Notes under the pieces: model-generated
What the model saw: the letters and a program-made list of their open reading frames with translations, nothing else
What the model was told of the DNA's origin: nothing
The model's database searches: none
NCBI GenBank assembly: GCA_964401685.1
Contig: CAYNZH010000007.1
Location: 8,308 to 72,307, forward strand
DNA: 64,000 nucleotides
Source of the DNA: DASRQK01 sp964401685
Lineage (GTDB): Bacteria > Bacteroidota > Bacteroidia > Sphingobacteriales > Sphingobacteriaceae
Direction: 5' to 3'
Program-made: the position numbers and the translations under genes
In this document: in pieces, positions 1 to 8,237 of the stretch
Layout of the letters: each line of letters begins with the position of its first letter
How positions within the stretch are numbered: the stretch's first letter is position 1

Positions 1-446
1 AAGCGTCCGCGGTGCTGGATTTTAATTTTTACGAATTCAGATCCCGCCGGGGCAAAACACTCTTTACGCCCTACGTTTTCACGGGTTTCGGATACATCTA
101 TCATGAACCCCACCTCTCACCTAAAGAGATCTCGGGTGAAAGTCTGGAAGAAGTCGGCGAAAAATTCGCCCCGATAATACCGGTTGGGGCGGGATTTAAG
201 GTAAATCTACTCGGGCCCTTTTCTGTGGGCTTGCAGTTGCAGTACCGCTTTGAGTTCTCAGATAAGCTGGATGGAGTTGCGGGTGGACAGATTTTTGAGT
301 CACGAGATCCTGCTGACACGATATTACCTGCCATCTCTGAGCCAAATTGGCAATTTAAGGGCAGTTCCAGGCCTGGGGACACCTATTTTTCAGCGGTTGT
401 TACCGTTTCTTATGGACTTTATAAATGGCGAGACCCGCTTTGGTAA
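1..446 (+). CDS. DUF6089-type outer-membrane beta-barrel protein (5' truncated)
   Basis: The frame is open from the window edge, so the N-terminus is missing. The visible 147 or so residues alternate hydrophobic and polar residues with many aromatics and glycines (YVFTGFGYIYHEP, LQLQYRFEFSDKLDG), as in transmembrane beta strands. A long polar loop precedes the last strand (YFSAVVTVSYGLYKW). A DUF6089 protein directly upstream of uppS and bamA is a common Bacteroidota arrangement, and that supports the family call. Its role is not established; an outer-membrane location is inferred from the strand pattern. The stop lies just before the probable uppS start, so the two genes are probably co-transcribed. 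Confidence 0.7.
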   Translation, partial: ASAVLDFNFYEFRSRRGKTLFTPYVFTGFGYIYHEPHLSPKEISGESLEEVGEKFAPIIPVGAGFKVNLLGPFSVGLQLQYRFEFSDKLDGVAGGQIFESRDPADTILPAISEPNWQFKGSSRPGDTYFSAVVTVSYGLYKWRDPLW

Positions 447-457
447 GGGAGATGCGC

Positions 458-1207
458 ATGGATGCAGTAGCAAGAGAAAATATAGATTTGACTAAACTAC
501 CAAGGCACATAGCCATTATTATGGATGGCAATGGGCGCTGGGCAAAGGAAAAAGGGCAATTGAGGATGTTTGGCCACAAATACGGGGTGGCAGCCGTAAA
601 AGATGTCGTCGAGTCGGCAGTAGAACTAGGGTTGGAATACTTAACGCTGTATACCTTTTCCACAGAAAACTGGAACCGGCCGGATTTTGAAGTCAATGCC
701 TTGATGGAACTATTCGTATCGACCATTAACAAGGAAATCCAGACATTGATAAAAAACAATGTCCGCCTGAATGCAATCGGCAATTTGGACAGGCTTCCGC
801 GTAAATGCCGGGAACAACTCAATGAAGCAATGCGCCTGACCGCTCAAAATACAAGCACGACACTGACACTGGCGCTGAGTTACAGTTCCCGCTGGGAAAT
901 AACCGAGGCGGTAAAACGCATCGCCAAGCGGGTTAGCGAAGGTACGCTCAGCCCAGACCAAATCGATGAGAACCTGATCGATCAGTCGCTGATGACAGCG
1001 GGCATGCCAGATCCCGAGCTCCTCATACGCACCAGCGGAGAGCTACGCATTAGCAACTATTTGCTGTGGCAACTGGCCTATGCAGAACTATACTTTACCC
1101 CCAAACTCTGGCCGGATTTTCGACGAACAGATTTTTACGAGGCCATCATGGTTTATCAAAAAAGGGAAAGACGGTTTGGCAAGACCAGTGAGCAAGTGAA
1201 AACCTAA
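458..1207 (+). CDS. uppS: Isoprenyl transferase (undecaprenyl diphosphate synthase)
   Basis: Condenses eight isopentenyl diphosphates onto farnesyl diphosphate, giving the C55 lipid carrier precursor for peptidoglycan and other envelope polymers. Diagnostic motifs are HIAIIMDGNGRWAKEKG near the N-terminus, with the catalytic Asp, and RTSGELRISNYLLWQ near the C-terminus. Start 458 gives 249 residues, the usual length, and places AAGGGA (445-450) 7 nt upstream. In-frame ATGs at 425 and 452 would overlap the upstream gene or crowd the ribosome site. The product is cytosolic or peripheral at the inner membrane. The neighbouring bamA and skp genes make this an envelope-biogenesis block, and uppP for carrier recycling lies at 23111. 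Confidence 0.95.
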   Translation: MDAVARENIDLTKLPRHIAIIMDGNGRWAKEKGQLRMFGHKYGVAAVKDVVESAVELGLEYLTLYTFSTENWNRPDFEVNALMELFVSTINKEIQTLIKNNVRLNAIGNLDRLPRKCREQLNEAMRLTAQNTSTTLTLALSYSSRWEITEAVKRIAKRVSEGTLSPDQIDENLIDQSLMTAGMPDPELLIRTSGELRISNYLLWQLAYAELYFTPKLWPDFRRTDFYEAIMVYQKRERRFGKTSEQVKT

Positions 1208-1285
1208 GTAAAAATTGAAAAATATTGTCTTTTAACATAAATTAACAACTGTTTGACGTACATTAGCGGCGTTAATTAAGATTAG

Positions 1286-3847
1286 ATGAAGCGAGTAATA
1301 ATAATTGCACTATTTACCCTATTTTCAGGCAGCCTTTTGAAGGCTCAACAAGGGATTCGGGTGTCCGACCCCAATGAATTTAGTTACTTACAACCTCAAA
1401 GTTATATCATCGGCGGGGTGACCGTCAGCGGGACCCAATACTTGGACAGTGACGTTTTGATCACCATTTCTCGTTTAGTGGTAGGTGCGCGGATTGAAGT
1501 TCCTAGCGATGCCACAGCTGATGTAGTCAAAAACCTAATGGGCCAGGGTCTGTTCGATGAAGTTGAGCTATATGCAGATGCAATCCGCGGCGACTCGATC
1601 TTCTTCAACATTCACGTAGTGGAAAGGCCTCGCTTGACGAGAATTGAAATTGAAGGTTTGAGCAAATCCCAAACCGAAGAAGTCAGAAAGAGGTTGAACG
1701 AAAACACGGGCAGAATCGTGAACGAAAATCTGATCAACACCACCCGCAATACGATTGCACGCTACCTTAGTGAGAAAAACTTTCTGTACCCGGATATAGC
1801 AATCACTGCAGTAAAAGATGAAACCCAGGTCAATAATGAAATATTGATGGTGGATGTGGACCGGAATTACAAGGTCAGGGCAGAGCGTATAAACTTTACC
1901 GGAAATGAAGAATTCTCCGATTCGCAGCTGCGCAAATTCTTCAAAGGAGTGCGTCAAAAAGCGTGGTTCCGCATTTTTGGTCCGGGCAAATTCAAAGAAG
2001 ACAAATATAAGGAAGCAAAAGAAACTTTGATCGCCAAAATGCATGATCGGGGCTACAGGGATGCGGAAATTCTCCATGATACGGTATACAGAATAGACGA
2101 AAAAAATGTTGTTGTCGACCTTGAGATCTATGAGGGACCACAATATTTCTTTGGAAATATCACTTGGCAGGGTAATGCCAAATACTCTGACACCCTCTTG
2201 AACAGAGTTCTCGGAATTACGAAAGGTGACGTTTTCAGCGAAGAGAAATTGTACACCAAGCTCTTCGCAGCTCGTAACTCAGACGACGTCAACTCCCTTT
2301 ATCTGAACGACGGTTACCTCACATTTACGGTCGAACCTGTGCAGTCAAGGGTCTACGGAGACACGATAGACTTGGATCTGAGAGTCTATGAGGGTGCTCA
2401 ATACACCATCAACAACATCATTCTCAAAGGAAACGATGTGACCAACGATAGGGTGCTCTTGAGAGCAATCCACACGAAACCTGGGCAAAAATTCTCCAAG
2501 GAAATGGTGATGAGAAGCACCAGGCAGATTGCCCAGCTCGGTAATTTTGACGAACAAAAAACCGATCCACAACCGATAAATATCAATTACGGAGAAGGAA
2601 CGGTCGATATGCAGTATACGGTGGTTGAAAAACCAGCAGATCAAGTGGAACTCTCTGGAGGATTTGGTTCCGGACAGATTATTGGGACCGTGGGCCTGTC
2701 TTTCAACAACTTTTCGACCAGAAATTTCTTTGATAAATCCTCCTGGAGACCTCTGCCTCGCGGGGACGGACAAAAACTCAGTTTGCGCGGACAGACCAGT
2801 GGAAAGCAGTATCAATCCTATAGTTTCTCCTTTTCAGAGCCTTGGCTTGGCGGGAAAAAACCGATCTATTTTGGACTGAGTGCGTACACTTCTCACTCAG
2901 CTCCGCAGCTGAATCCTTATTACAGGAGAATGTTTCCGGTGGACGAGGACAAGGCTCAGCGGATCTGGATGAACGGGGTCACGCTGACGCTGGGAAAACA
3001 ACTTCAGTGGCCGGACAACTGGTTTCAGCTGAACTATTCCCTGGGTTTCCAGCAATACAAGTTGCAAAATTATGGGAATTACTTCCTCTTTGACAACGGA
3101 ACGTCCTACAATATCAACTTCACACAGGAGCTGAGCAGAAATTCAGTGGATGCGCCGATTTACCCGACTTCTGGATCGCATTTGAAATTGACGATACAGG
3201 CGACTCCGCCATACTCTTTATTCAATAACATCAATTACCCGACCGCTCCAGACCACGAACGCTATAAGTGGACGGAATACCACAAGTGGAAATTTGATTC
3301 CCAGTGGTTTATCCGGGTTGCGGGCAAACTGGTCCTCAAAACGCAAGCACAATTTGGTTATCTCGGGTCTTATTCGAGCGTAACCGGAACATCGGCCTTT
3401 GAAAGATTTAAACTAGGTGGTGACGGTATGATGGGCTTTGACTTCCTGCAAGGATCAGAGATCATCGCGCTTAGGGGTTATGAAAACGGGATAGTCATTC
3501 CTCAGGGAACTACCGATGTGGCTGTTGCACAAAACTCAGGAAGTCCTATTTACGCAAAATACCAGGTCGAACTACGTCACCCTGTGATGCTCAACGATCA
3601 AGCGACGGTGTTTGTGATGGCGTTTGCCGAGGGTGGAAATACGTGGAATCAATTCAGGGATTTCAATCCATTCAAGGTGAGGCGTACTGTCGGTGTTGGC
3701 GCCCGTATTTACCTGCCAATATTTGGACTATTGGGATTAGATTATGGTCACGCTTTCGACCCGATCGCCATGCCGGCCAATGTCAATATTCCCTGGAGAA
3801 AGAGTTTTACATTTAGTATCATGCAGCAAATGGGCGGGTTTAATTGA
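1286..3847 (+). CDS. bamA: Outer membrane protein assembly factor BamA
   Basis: Central component of the machine that folds beta-barrels into the outer membrane. The 853 residues begin with a signal peptide ending near LLKAQQ (residue 22). POTRA repeats follow to about residue 430, then a 16-strand Omp85 barrel. The barrel lid-loop motif appears as ALRGYENG around residue 732, matching the family RGF/RGY signature. The C-terminal strand ends FSIMQQMGGFN. It lies between uppS and two Skp-type chaperones, the usual Bacteroidota order. No clear TAnnTTTG box is visible in the 78-nt gap from uppS, so read-through from upstream is plausible. Confidence 0.95.
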   Translation: MKRVIIIALFTLFSGSLLKAQQGIRVSDPNEFSYLQPQSYIIGGVTVSGTQYLDSDVLITISRLVVGARIEVPSDATADVVKNLMGQGLFDEVELYADAIRGDSIFFNIHVVERPRLTRIEIEGLSKSQTEEVRKRLNENTGRIVNENLINTTRNTIARYLSEKNFLYPDIAITAVKDETQVNNEILMVDVDRNYKVRAERINFTGNEEFSDSQLRKFFKGVRQKAWFRIFGPGKFKEDKYKEAKETLIAKMHDRGYRDAEILHDTVYRIDEKNVVVDLEIYEGPQYFFGNITWQGNAKYSDTLLNRVLGITKGDVFSEEKLYTKLFAARNSDDVNSLYLNDGYLTFTVEPVQSRVYGDTIDLDLRVYEGAQYTINNIILKGNDVTNDRVLLRAIHTKPGQKFSKEMVMRSTRQIAQLGNFDEQKTDPQPININYGEGTVDMQYTVVEKPADQVELSGGFGSGQIIGTVGLSFNNFSTRNFFDKSSWRPLPRGDGQKLSLRGQTSGKQYQSYSFSFSEPWLGGKKPIYFGLSAYTSHSAPQLNPYYRRMFPVDEDKAQRIWMNGVTLTLGKQLQWPDNWFQLNYSLGFQQYKLQNYGNYFLFDNGTSYNINFTQELSRNSVDAPIYPTSGSHLKLTIQATPPYSLFNNINYPTAPDHERYKWTEYHKWKFDSQWFIRVAGKLVLKTQAQFGYLGSYSSVTGTSAFERFKLGGDGMMGFDFLQGSEIIALRGYENGIVIPQGTTDVAVAQNSGSPIYAKYQVELRHPVMLNDQATVFVMAFAEGGNTWNQFRDFNPFKVRRTVGVGARIYLPIFGLLGLDYGHAFDPIAMPANVNIPWRKSFTFSIMQQMGGFN

Positions 3848-3953
3848 TATTAAATATGATCATATTATAAAAAATGGAATTACTTTTGTAGTTTAGTAGC
3901 TAGATTCCTCTCTTTTTATATGGAATAATTGAAATTAAAAAAACACAAAGGAT

Positions 3954-4505
3954 ATGAAAATAACGAAAGCTATAGCTGTCACGGTGGTGCTTCTCACCTT
4001 GGGAACCAGCACTCTATTTGCACAGCGTTTTGCCTATGTGGATACGGAATATATCTTGAGACACATCCCTGAATACATCTCTTCCCAAAAACAACTGGAT
4101 GCCCTGTCTGAACAATGGCAGCAGGAAGTTGACGACCGCTTCATGGAAATCGAAAACATGTACAAAGCCTATCAAGAGCAGCAGGTTTTGATGAACGAAG
4201 AGATGAGAAGGCAGAAAGAAGACGAGATTATCAACGCAGAAAGAGAAACCAAGGAGTTTCAACGGCAAAAATTTGGCTATGAGGGTGATTTGTTCATGGA
4301 AAAAATGCGGCTGATCCAGCCTATACAGGAGCGGGTAGCCAAAGCCATAGAGCAAGTCGCTGCTGAACAAACCCTGGACATCATTTTTGACAAAGGCAGC
4401 GAGGTCATCTTTTTATATGCCAATCCCCGTTTGGACATGAGCGACAATGTCATTACAAAATTGGGTTACAAACCGGATCCTAGCCTCGCGGCCCCGTTAA
4501 ATTAG
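3954..4505 (+). CDS. OmpH/Skp family periplasmic chaperone (first copy)
   Basis: Skp-type chaperones hold unfolded outer-membrane proteins in the periplasm on their way to BamA. The 183 residues carry a signal peptide cut near LFAQR (about residue 24). Next is the family start FAYVDTEYILRHIPEY, then a long charged helical hairpin rich in Glu, Gln and Lys (about residues 45-120) that forms the tentacle coiled coil. The C-terminus returns to a short beta/helix part (LDIIFDKGSEVIFLYANP). It is followed 49 nt later by a second copy. The gene symbol skp is not assigned because both tandem copies qualify. Confidence 0.9.
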   Translation: MKITKAIAVTVVLLTLGTSTLFAQRFAYVDTEYILRHIPEYISSQKQLDALSEQWQQEVDDRFMEIENMYKAYQEQQVLMNEEMRRQKEDEIINAERETKEFQRQKFGYEGDLFMEKMRLIQPIQERVAKAIEQVAAEQTLDIIFDKGSEVIFLYANPRLDMSDNVITKLGYKPDPSLAAPLN

Positions 4506-4562
4506 TAAAAAACAAATAAATTAGAATCTATATTAGCAACACGAAAATTAAGAATGATCAGA

Positions 4563-5102
4563 ATGAAAAATGTGTTTAAAAGCCTTGCAGTAGTCGCAGT
4601 ACTATTTCTATCAGCAGGACTGGTAATGGGGCAACAAAAAATCGGGCATGTCAATTATGCAGAGATTTTTACCGCAACTCCCGAATACGTAAAGGCTGAA
4701 ACCGAGTTGAGGGGTATTGACAGTGCGAAAACAATGGAATTACAATCCATGTTTACGATATACCAAACAAAAATGAATGAAAGGGAAGAGCTTTTACGGA
4801 ACCGCAGCGCTGCTAACAGCGAAACAACCGATCCCAAGATTCAAAGTCTCGAGATGGAGATGGCAGAGTTTGAGAAAAGATTGAACGAGCAGCAACGTAT
4901 CGCCGAAGAGGAAATTACCCAAAGGCAGCAACAATTGTTCATGCCTATCCACCAGAAAGTGGGAACAGCTATTCAGGCAGTTGCCAAGGAAAAAGGTTAT
5001 GCCTATGTGTTTGATGTTTCTAGCACGAATATTCCTTATTTCGAGGGCGGGGATGACCTGAGCGCTGATGTAAAAACCAAATTGGGCTTGCCGACATCGT
5101 AA
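4563..5102 (+). CDS. OmpH/Skp family periplasmic chaperone (second copy)
   Basis: A second Skp-like chaperone of about 180 residues with signal peptide MKNVFKSLAVVAVLFLSAG and cleavage near VMGQQ. The body has IGHVNYAEIFTATPEY followed by a coiled-coil stretch and the conserved tail YAYVFDVSSTNIPYF. An ATG at 4554 would add only three residues; 4563 gives the cleaner signal peptide. The two copies differ considerably, which suggests an old duplication and possibly different clients. A terminator hairpin directly after the gene closes the uppS-bamA-skp transcription unit. Confidence 0.9.
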   Translation: MKNVFKSLAVVAVLFLSAGLVMGQQKIGHVNYAEIFTATPEYVKAETELRGIDSAKTMELQSMFTIYQTKMNEREELLRNRSAANSETTDPKIQSLEMEMAEFEKRLNEQQRIAEEEITQRQQQLFMPIHQKVGTAIQAVAKEKGYAYVFDVSSTNIPYFEGGDDLSADVKTKLGLPTS

Positions 5103-5127
5103 ATCAGGGCAGGTAGCTAAAAAATGT

Positions 5128-5160
5128 AAACGGGATACATATTTTGTATTCCGTTTTTTT
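5128..5160 (+). terminator. Rho-independent terminator after the bamA-skp operon
   Basis: An inverted repeat (AACGGGATACA with TGTATTCCGTT, one G-U pair, short AT-rich loop) is followed directly by a run of seven T. It sits 26 nt after the second skp stop and before the next gene. Confidence 0.75.
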
Positions 5161-5193
5161 ATTGTAATTTAGCACTAACCATGTAAAATCAAT

Positions 5194-6504
5194 ATGATAG
5201 GTCAAATCATTTTTGCAATTCTCTTGATGGCGGCGCTGGGATTAGCGACCTTCAATGCGCGCAAGATTATTCGCAACATCCGTTTAGGGAAGGCAGAATA
5301 TCGCGGCGACCAGCCGGCTCGGAGGCTAAAAGCCATGCTACTGGTTGCCTTCGGCCAAAAGAAAATGTTCAAAAGGCCATTTCCAGCCTTGCTCCATCTT
5401 TTTGTCTACCTGGGATTTGTGATCATCAATATTGAAATGCTGGAAATCGTGCTCGATGGCCTTTTTGGCACGCACCGCATGTTTTCCGGTATGGGTGTGG
5501 TCTACGGATTTTTGATCGCGTCTTTCGAGTGGCTCGCGCTAGCGGTGCTGGTCGGCTGCGTGATCTTCCTCACCCGGCGAAACATTTCGAGGATCCGAAG
5601 ATTCTTTGGGGTGGAAATGACTCCCTGGCCGCGTACGGATGCCAATCTGATCCTGATTGCAGAAATATTACTGATGGCGGCGTTTCTACTCATGAATGCG
5701 GCCGACCAAAAGCTCCAAATGCTGGGAGCGGAATCCTACAGGGTCGCCGGTTCTTTCCCGGTGAGTAGCTGGCTCGTCAGCCTTCTTCCAGACCAGATCG
5801 AGAGTTTGATTTTCATCGAGCGGTTTGCATGGTGGTTCCACATCATCGGCGTGCTTGCATTTCTCAACTACCTCCCCTATTCCAAACATTTGCACATATT
5901 GCTGGCATTTCCCAATACCTATTATTCGAAACTTACTCCTCAGGGAAAATTCGACAATATGGCTTCGGTCACCAATGAGGTCAAAGCGATGCTAGATCCA
6001 TCCTATACGCCGGAGACTCCTGAAGGCGATTTGCGCTTCGGAGCGAAGGATGTCCCGGATCTGACCTGGAAAAACCTGCTTGATGCGTATACCTGCACGG
6101 AATGCGGACGTTGTACTTCGGTCTGTCCGGCAAATATTACGGGCAAATTACTCTCTCCCCGAAAAATCGTTATGGATACACGGGATCGGATGGAAGAAAT
6201 TGGCAGGAATTTGGACAAGAACAAGACTTCGGAGGATGGCAAAACGCTTCTAGACGATTATATTTCCCGAGAGGAGATTTGGGCCTGCACGACCTGCAAT
6301 GCCTGCGTAGAGGCCTGTCCGGTGAATATCAATCCTTTGGATATTATTATGAAACTGAGACAATATGCCGTCATGGAAGAATCCAAAGCACCGTCCAGCC
6401 TCAACGTCATGTTCAGCAATATAGAAAACAACGGCGCACCCTGGAAATACGCCCAGGCCGACCGGGCAAACTGGAAAAATTTAACAAATCAAGAAAACAA
6501 CTAA
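5194..6504 (+). CDS. Membrane (Fe-S)-binding oxidoreductase subunit, NarI/HdrE-like plus two 4Fe-4S sites
   Basis: The 436-residue protein has about five to six N-terminal membrane spans (residues 5-240). It contains possible heme-b histidines in FPALLHLFVYLGF and FAWWFHIIGVLAFLNYLPYSKH. A soluble domain follows with two ferredoxin-type clusters, CTECGRCTSVCP (about 298) and CTTCNACVEACP (about 368). This layout matches quinone-facing subunits of HdrDE/DsrMK-like complexes and the N-terminal half of EtfD-type electron-transfer-flavoprotein:menaquinone reductases. The CCG-domain partner starts 2 nt after the stop, so the two are certainly co-expressed. The physiological electron donor cannot be read from the sequence. 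Confidence 0.85.
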   Translation: MIGQIIFAILLMAALGLATFNARKIIRNIRLGKAEYRGDQPARRLKAMLLVAFGQKKMFKRPFPALLHLFVYLGFVIINIEMLEIVLDGLFGTHRMFSGMGVVYGFLIASFEWLALAVLVGCVIFLTRRNISRIRRFFGVEMTPWPRTDANLILIAEILLMAAFLLMNAADQKLQMLGAESYRVAGSFPVSSWLVSLLPDQIESLIFIERFAWWFHIIGVLAFLNYLPYSKHLHILLAFPNTYYSKLTPQGKFDNMASVTNEVKAMLDPSYTPETPEGDLRFGAKDVPDLTWKNLLDAYTCTECGRCTSVCPANITGKLLSPRKIVMDTRDRMEEIGRNLDKNKTSEDGKTLLDDYISREEIWACTTCNACVEACPVNINPLDIIMKLRQYAVMEESKAPSSLNVMFSNIENNGAPWKYAQADRANWKNLTNQENN

Positions 6505-6506
6505 AC

Positions 6507-7301
6507 ATGGCAGAAGACTTTCAAATTCCTACAGTCGCCGATATGCTCAGCCGGGGTGAAGCGCCGGAAATCTTGTTTTGGGTAGGCTGCGCTGGTAGCT
6601 TCGACGAACGTGCCCAGCGTACGACGCTCGCTATCTGTAAGATCCTCCACCATGTTGGACTAAAATATGCGATCTTGGGAAATGAGGAGAGCTGTACGGG
6701 CGATCCGGCGAAGAGGGCGGGCAATGAGTTTTTGTACCAAATGCAAGCCATGGTCAATATCGATGTACTGAATGGCTACGAAATCCGCAAGATCGTTACT
6801 GCTTGTCCGCACTGCTTTAACATTATCAAAAATGAATACCCTTCTCTTGGCGGGCACTATGAAGTCATCCACCATACGCAGTTGATTCAAAATTTGATCG
6901 ATCAGGGCAAACTGAAAGCCGAAGGCGGCGAGTCCTTCAAGGGAAAAAGAATCACTTACCATGATCCCTGTTACCTGGGCAGGGCCAATGAGGTCTACGA
7001 AGCGCCCCGGAAGGCCCTTGAAGCACTGGACGCCGAGCTGGTAGAGATGAGACGCTGCAGGAGCAATGGGCTGTGTTGTGGTGCAGGCGGGGCGCAGATG
7101 TTCAAGGAACCGGAAAAAGGGCACAAGGACATCAACGTCGAGCGCATTGAAGAAGCACTCGAAACGAATCCTGAAGTTGTCGCTGCGGCTTGCCCTTTTT
7201 GCATGACCATGCTAAACGACGGGGTCAAAGCCAAGGAAAAAGCCGCATCAGTACAAGTTTTGGACATCGCGGAGATTACTGCACGGGCAAACGGCTTGTA
7301 A
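6507..7301 (+). CDS. CCG-domain (HdrD/GlpC-like) Fe-S protein
   Basis: A 264-residue soluble partner of the preceding membrane subunit. It carries two cysteine-rich CCG modules of the heterodisulfide-reductase type. Module one has FWVGCAGSFDERA, ESCTGDPAKRAGNE and TACPHC. Module two has YHDPCYLGR, GLCCGAGGAQMF and AACPFC. Such modules bind non-cubane or cubane Fe-S clusters and transfer electrons in Hdr, GlpABC and EtfD enzymes. The start at 6507 is chosen because the ATG follows the upstream stop by 2 nt; the frame is open further upstream but there it overlaps the membrane subunit gene. Likely role: the cytoplasmic half of a menaquinone-linked oxidoreductase (inference). Confidence 0.85.
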   Translation: MAEDFQIPTVADMLSRGEAPEILFWVGCAGSFDERAQRTTLAICKILHHVGLKYAILGNEESCTGDPAKRAGNEFLYQMQAMVNIDVLNGYEIRKIVTACPHCFNIIKNEYPSLGGHYEVIHHTQLIQNLIDQGKLKAEGGESFKGKRITYHDPCYLGRANEVYEAPRKALEALDAELVEMRRCRSNGLCCGAGGAQMFKEPEKGHKDINVERIEEALETNPEVVAAACPFCMTMLNDGVKAKEKAASVQVLDIAEITARANGL

Positions 7302-7330
7302 TTTAACAGATATTTCCGTATATTCGCTGT

Positions 7331-7954
7331 ATGTTGATGCGCTTATACGAGGAAAATCCCAATGAAAGACTCATTGATCAGATCGTTGCGACCCTGAAAA
7401 AAGGAGGCGTAATCATTTATCCTACGGATACGATTTACGGTTTGGGCTGCGATATCAACAACCAAAAAGCTATTGAAAGAGTCTGTGAGATACGCGGTTT
7501 AAGAGCGGATAAAGCCAATCTTTCTTTTATCTGCTATGACCTCACGGATATTTCACAATACACCAAGCCCTTCGATACTGCCACGTTTCGGGTTTTGAAG
7601 AAAGCACTTCCCGGTCCCTTCACCTTTATTTTCAATGCCAGCAATCACGTTCCAAAGTTGCTTAGCTCAAAGAAAAAAACAGTCGGTATCCGGGTTCCGG
7701 ACAACCGCATAGCCCGCGAAATCGTGAGGGCACTGGGCAATCCCATTGTGTCGGCTTCTATTCGGGATGAGGACGAAATTGTGGAGTATTCGACGGACCC
7801 AGAATTGATTCATGAAAAATTTGGTGACATGGTCGATCTGGTGATCGATGGCGGATATGGAGAGAATGTTCCTTCCACTGTCGTGGATCTCACTACAGGT
7901 CAGTTTGACGTGATTCGCCAGGGAAAGGGCGACATTAACGCCTTTATCGGATAA
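7331..7954 (+). CDS. YciO/Sua5/YrdC-domain protein (L-threonylcarbamoyladenylate synthase family)
   Basis: A 207-residue YrdC-fold protein. The family includes the enzyme that makes threonylcarbamoyl-AMP for the t6A37 modification of tRNA. Motifs seen are GGVIIYPTDTIYGLGCDI, LPGPFTFIF, KKTVGIRVPDN, NPIVSASI and PSTVVDLT. By eye the overall sequence is closer to the YciO branch than to TsaC, so TsaC activity is likely but not assured. It lacks the extra Sua5 C-terminal domain. It follows the Fe-S pair by 29 nt and overlaps the end of the convergent DUF721 gene by 11 nt. Confidence 0.85.
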   Translation: MLMRLYEENPNERLIDQIVATLKKGGVIIYPTDTIYGLGCDINNQKAIERVCEIRGLRADKANLSFICYDLTDISQYTKPFDTATFRVLKKALPGPFTFIFNASNHVPKLLSSKKKTVGIRVPDNRIAREIVRALGNPIVSASIRDEDEIVEYSTDPELIHEKFGDMVDLVIDGGYGENVPSTVVDLTTGQFDVIRQGKGDINAFIG

Positions 7955-8237
7955 TGACGAGATCTTCGATCACTTCCTGACCCACGTGCTCATTGAGCCG
8001 CGAAATTATCTGAGACTTGATCAGAAAAAGTTCATTCTTAATGACCGCAGACTCCACGTTGATGAAGAGCTTTTTGTCTCTGATGTAGAGTTGCTTGGTA
8101 CGACTAGCGATCCCGCGACCTATAATCTCTGGCCATGCAGCAATCAACGCTGTTTCATCAAATTTTCTACGCAGTTTATAAACGTCTAAAAGCTGATCAA
8201 CCGCATCCTTTATGTTCAGATCCCTATCTTTTCTCAT
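7944..8237 (-). CDS. DUF721 domain-containing protein
   Basis: A small (97-residue) cytosolic protein of the DUF721/DciA-like family. Helix-rich N-terminus (DLNIKDAVDQLLDVYKL), then AWPEIIGRGIASRTKQLYIRD, and a C-terminal KH-like part (LFINVESAVIKNELFLIKSQII). In other bacteria DciA relatives interact with the replicative helicase; that role here is inference. The start MRKDRDLN (8237) overlaps the recF stop by 14 nt, so the two are translationally coupled. A longer open frame reaching 8303 lies wholly inside recF and was not used. Confidence 0.85.
   Translation of the reverse strand: MRKDRDLNIKDAVDQLLDVYKLRRKFDETALIAAWPEIIGRGIASRTKQLYIRDKKLFINVESAVIKNELFLIKSQIISRLNEHVGQEVIEDLVIIR

Noticed and set aside
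1568..2143. 191-codon minus-strand ORF inside bamA
   Set aside because: Antisense to a well-conserved gene, no domain or start signal; a shadow of bamA codon use.
6102..6506. A 135-codon open extension upstream of the CCG-domain gene, in frame with it
   Set aside because: It overlaps the conserved Fe-S part of the membrane subunit gene in another frame, has no family character, and the ATG at 6507 directly after the upstream stop gives the normal protein.
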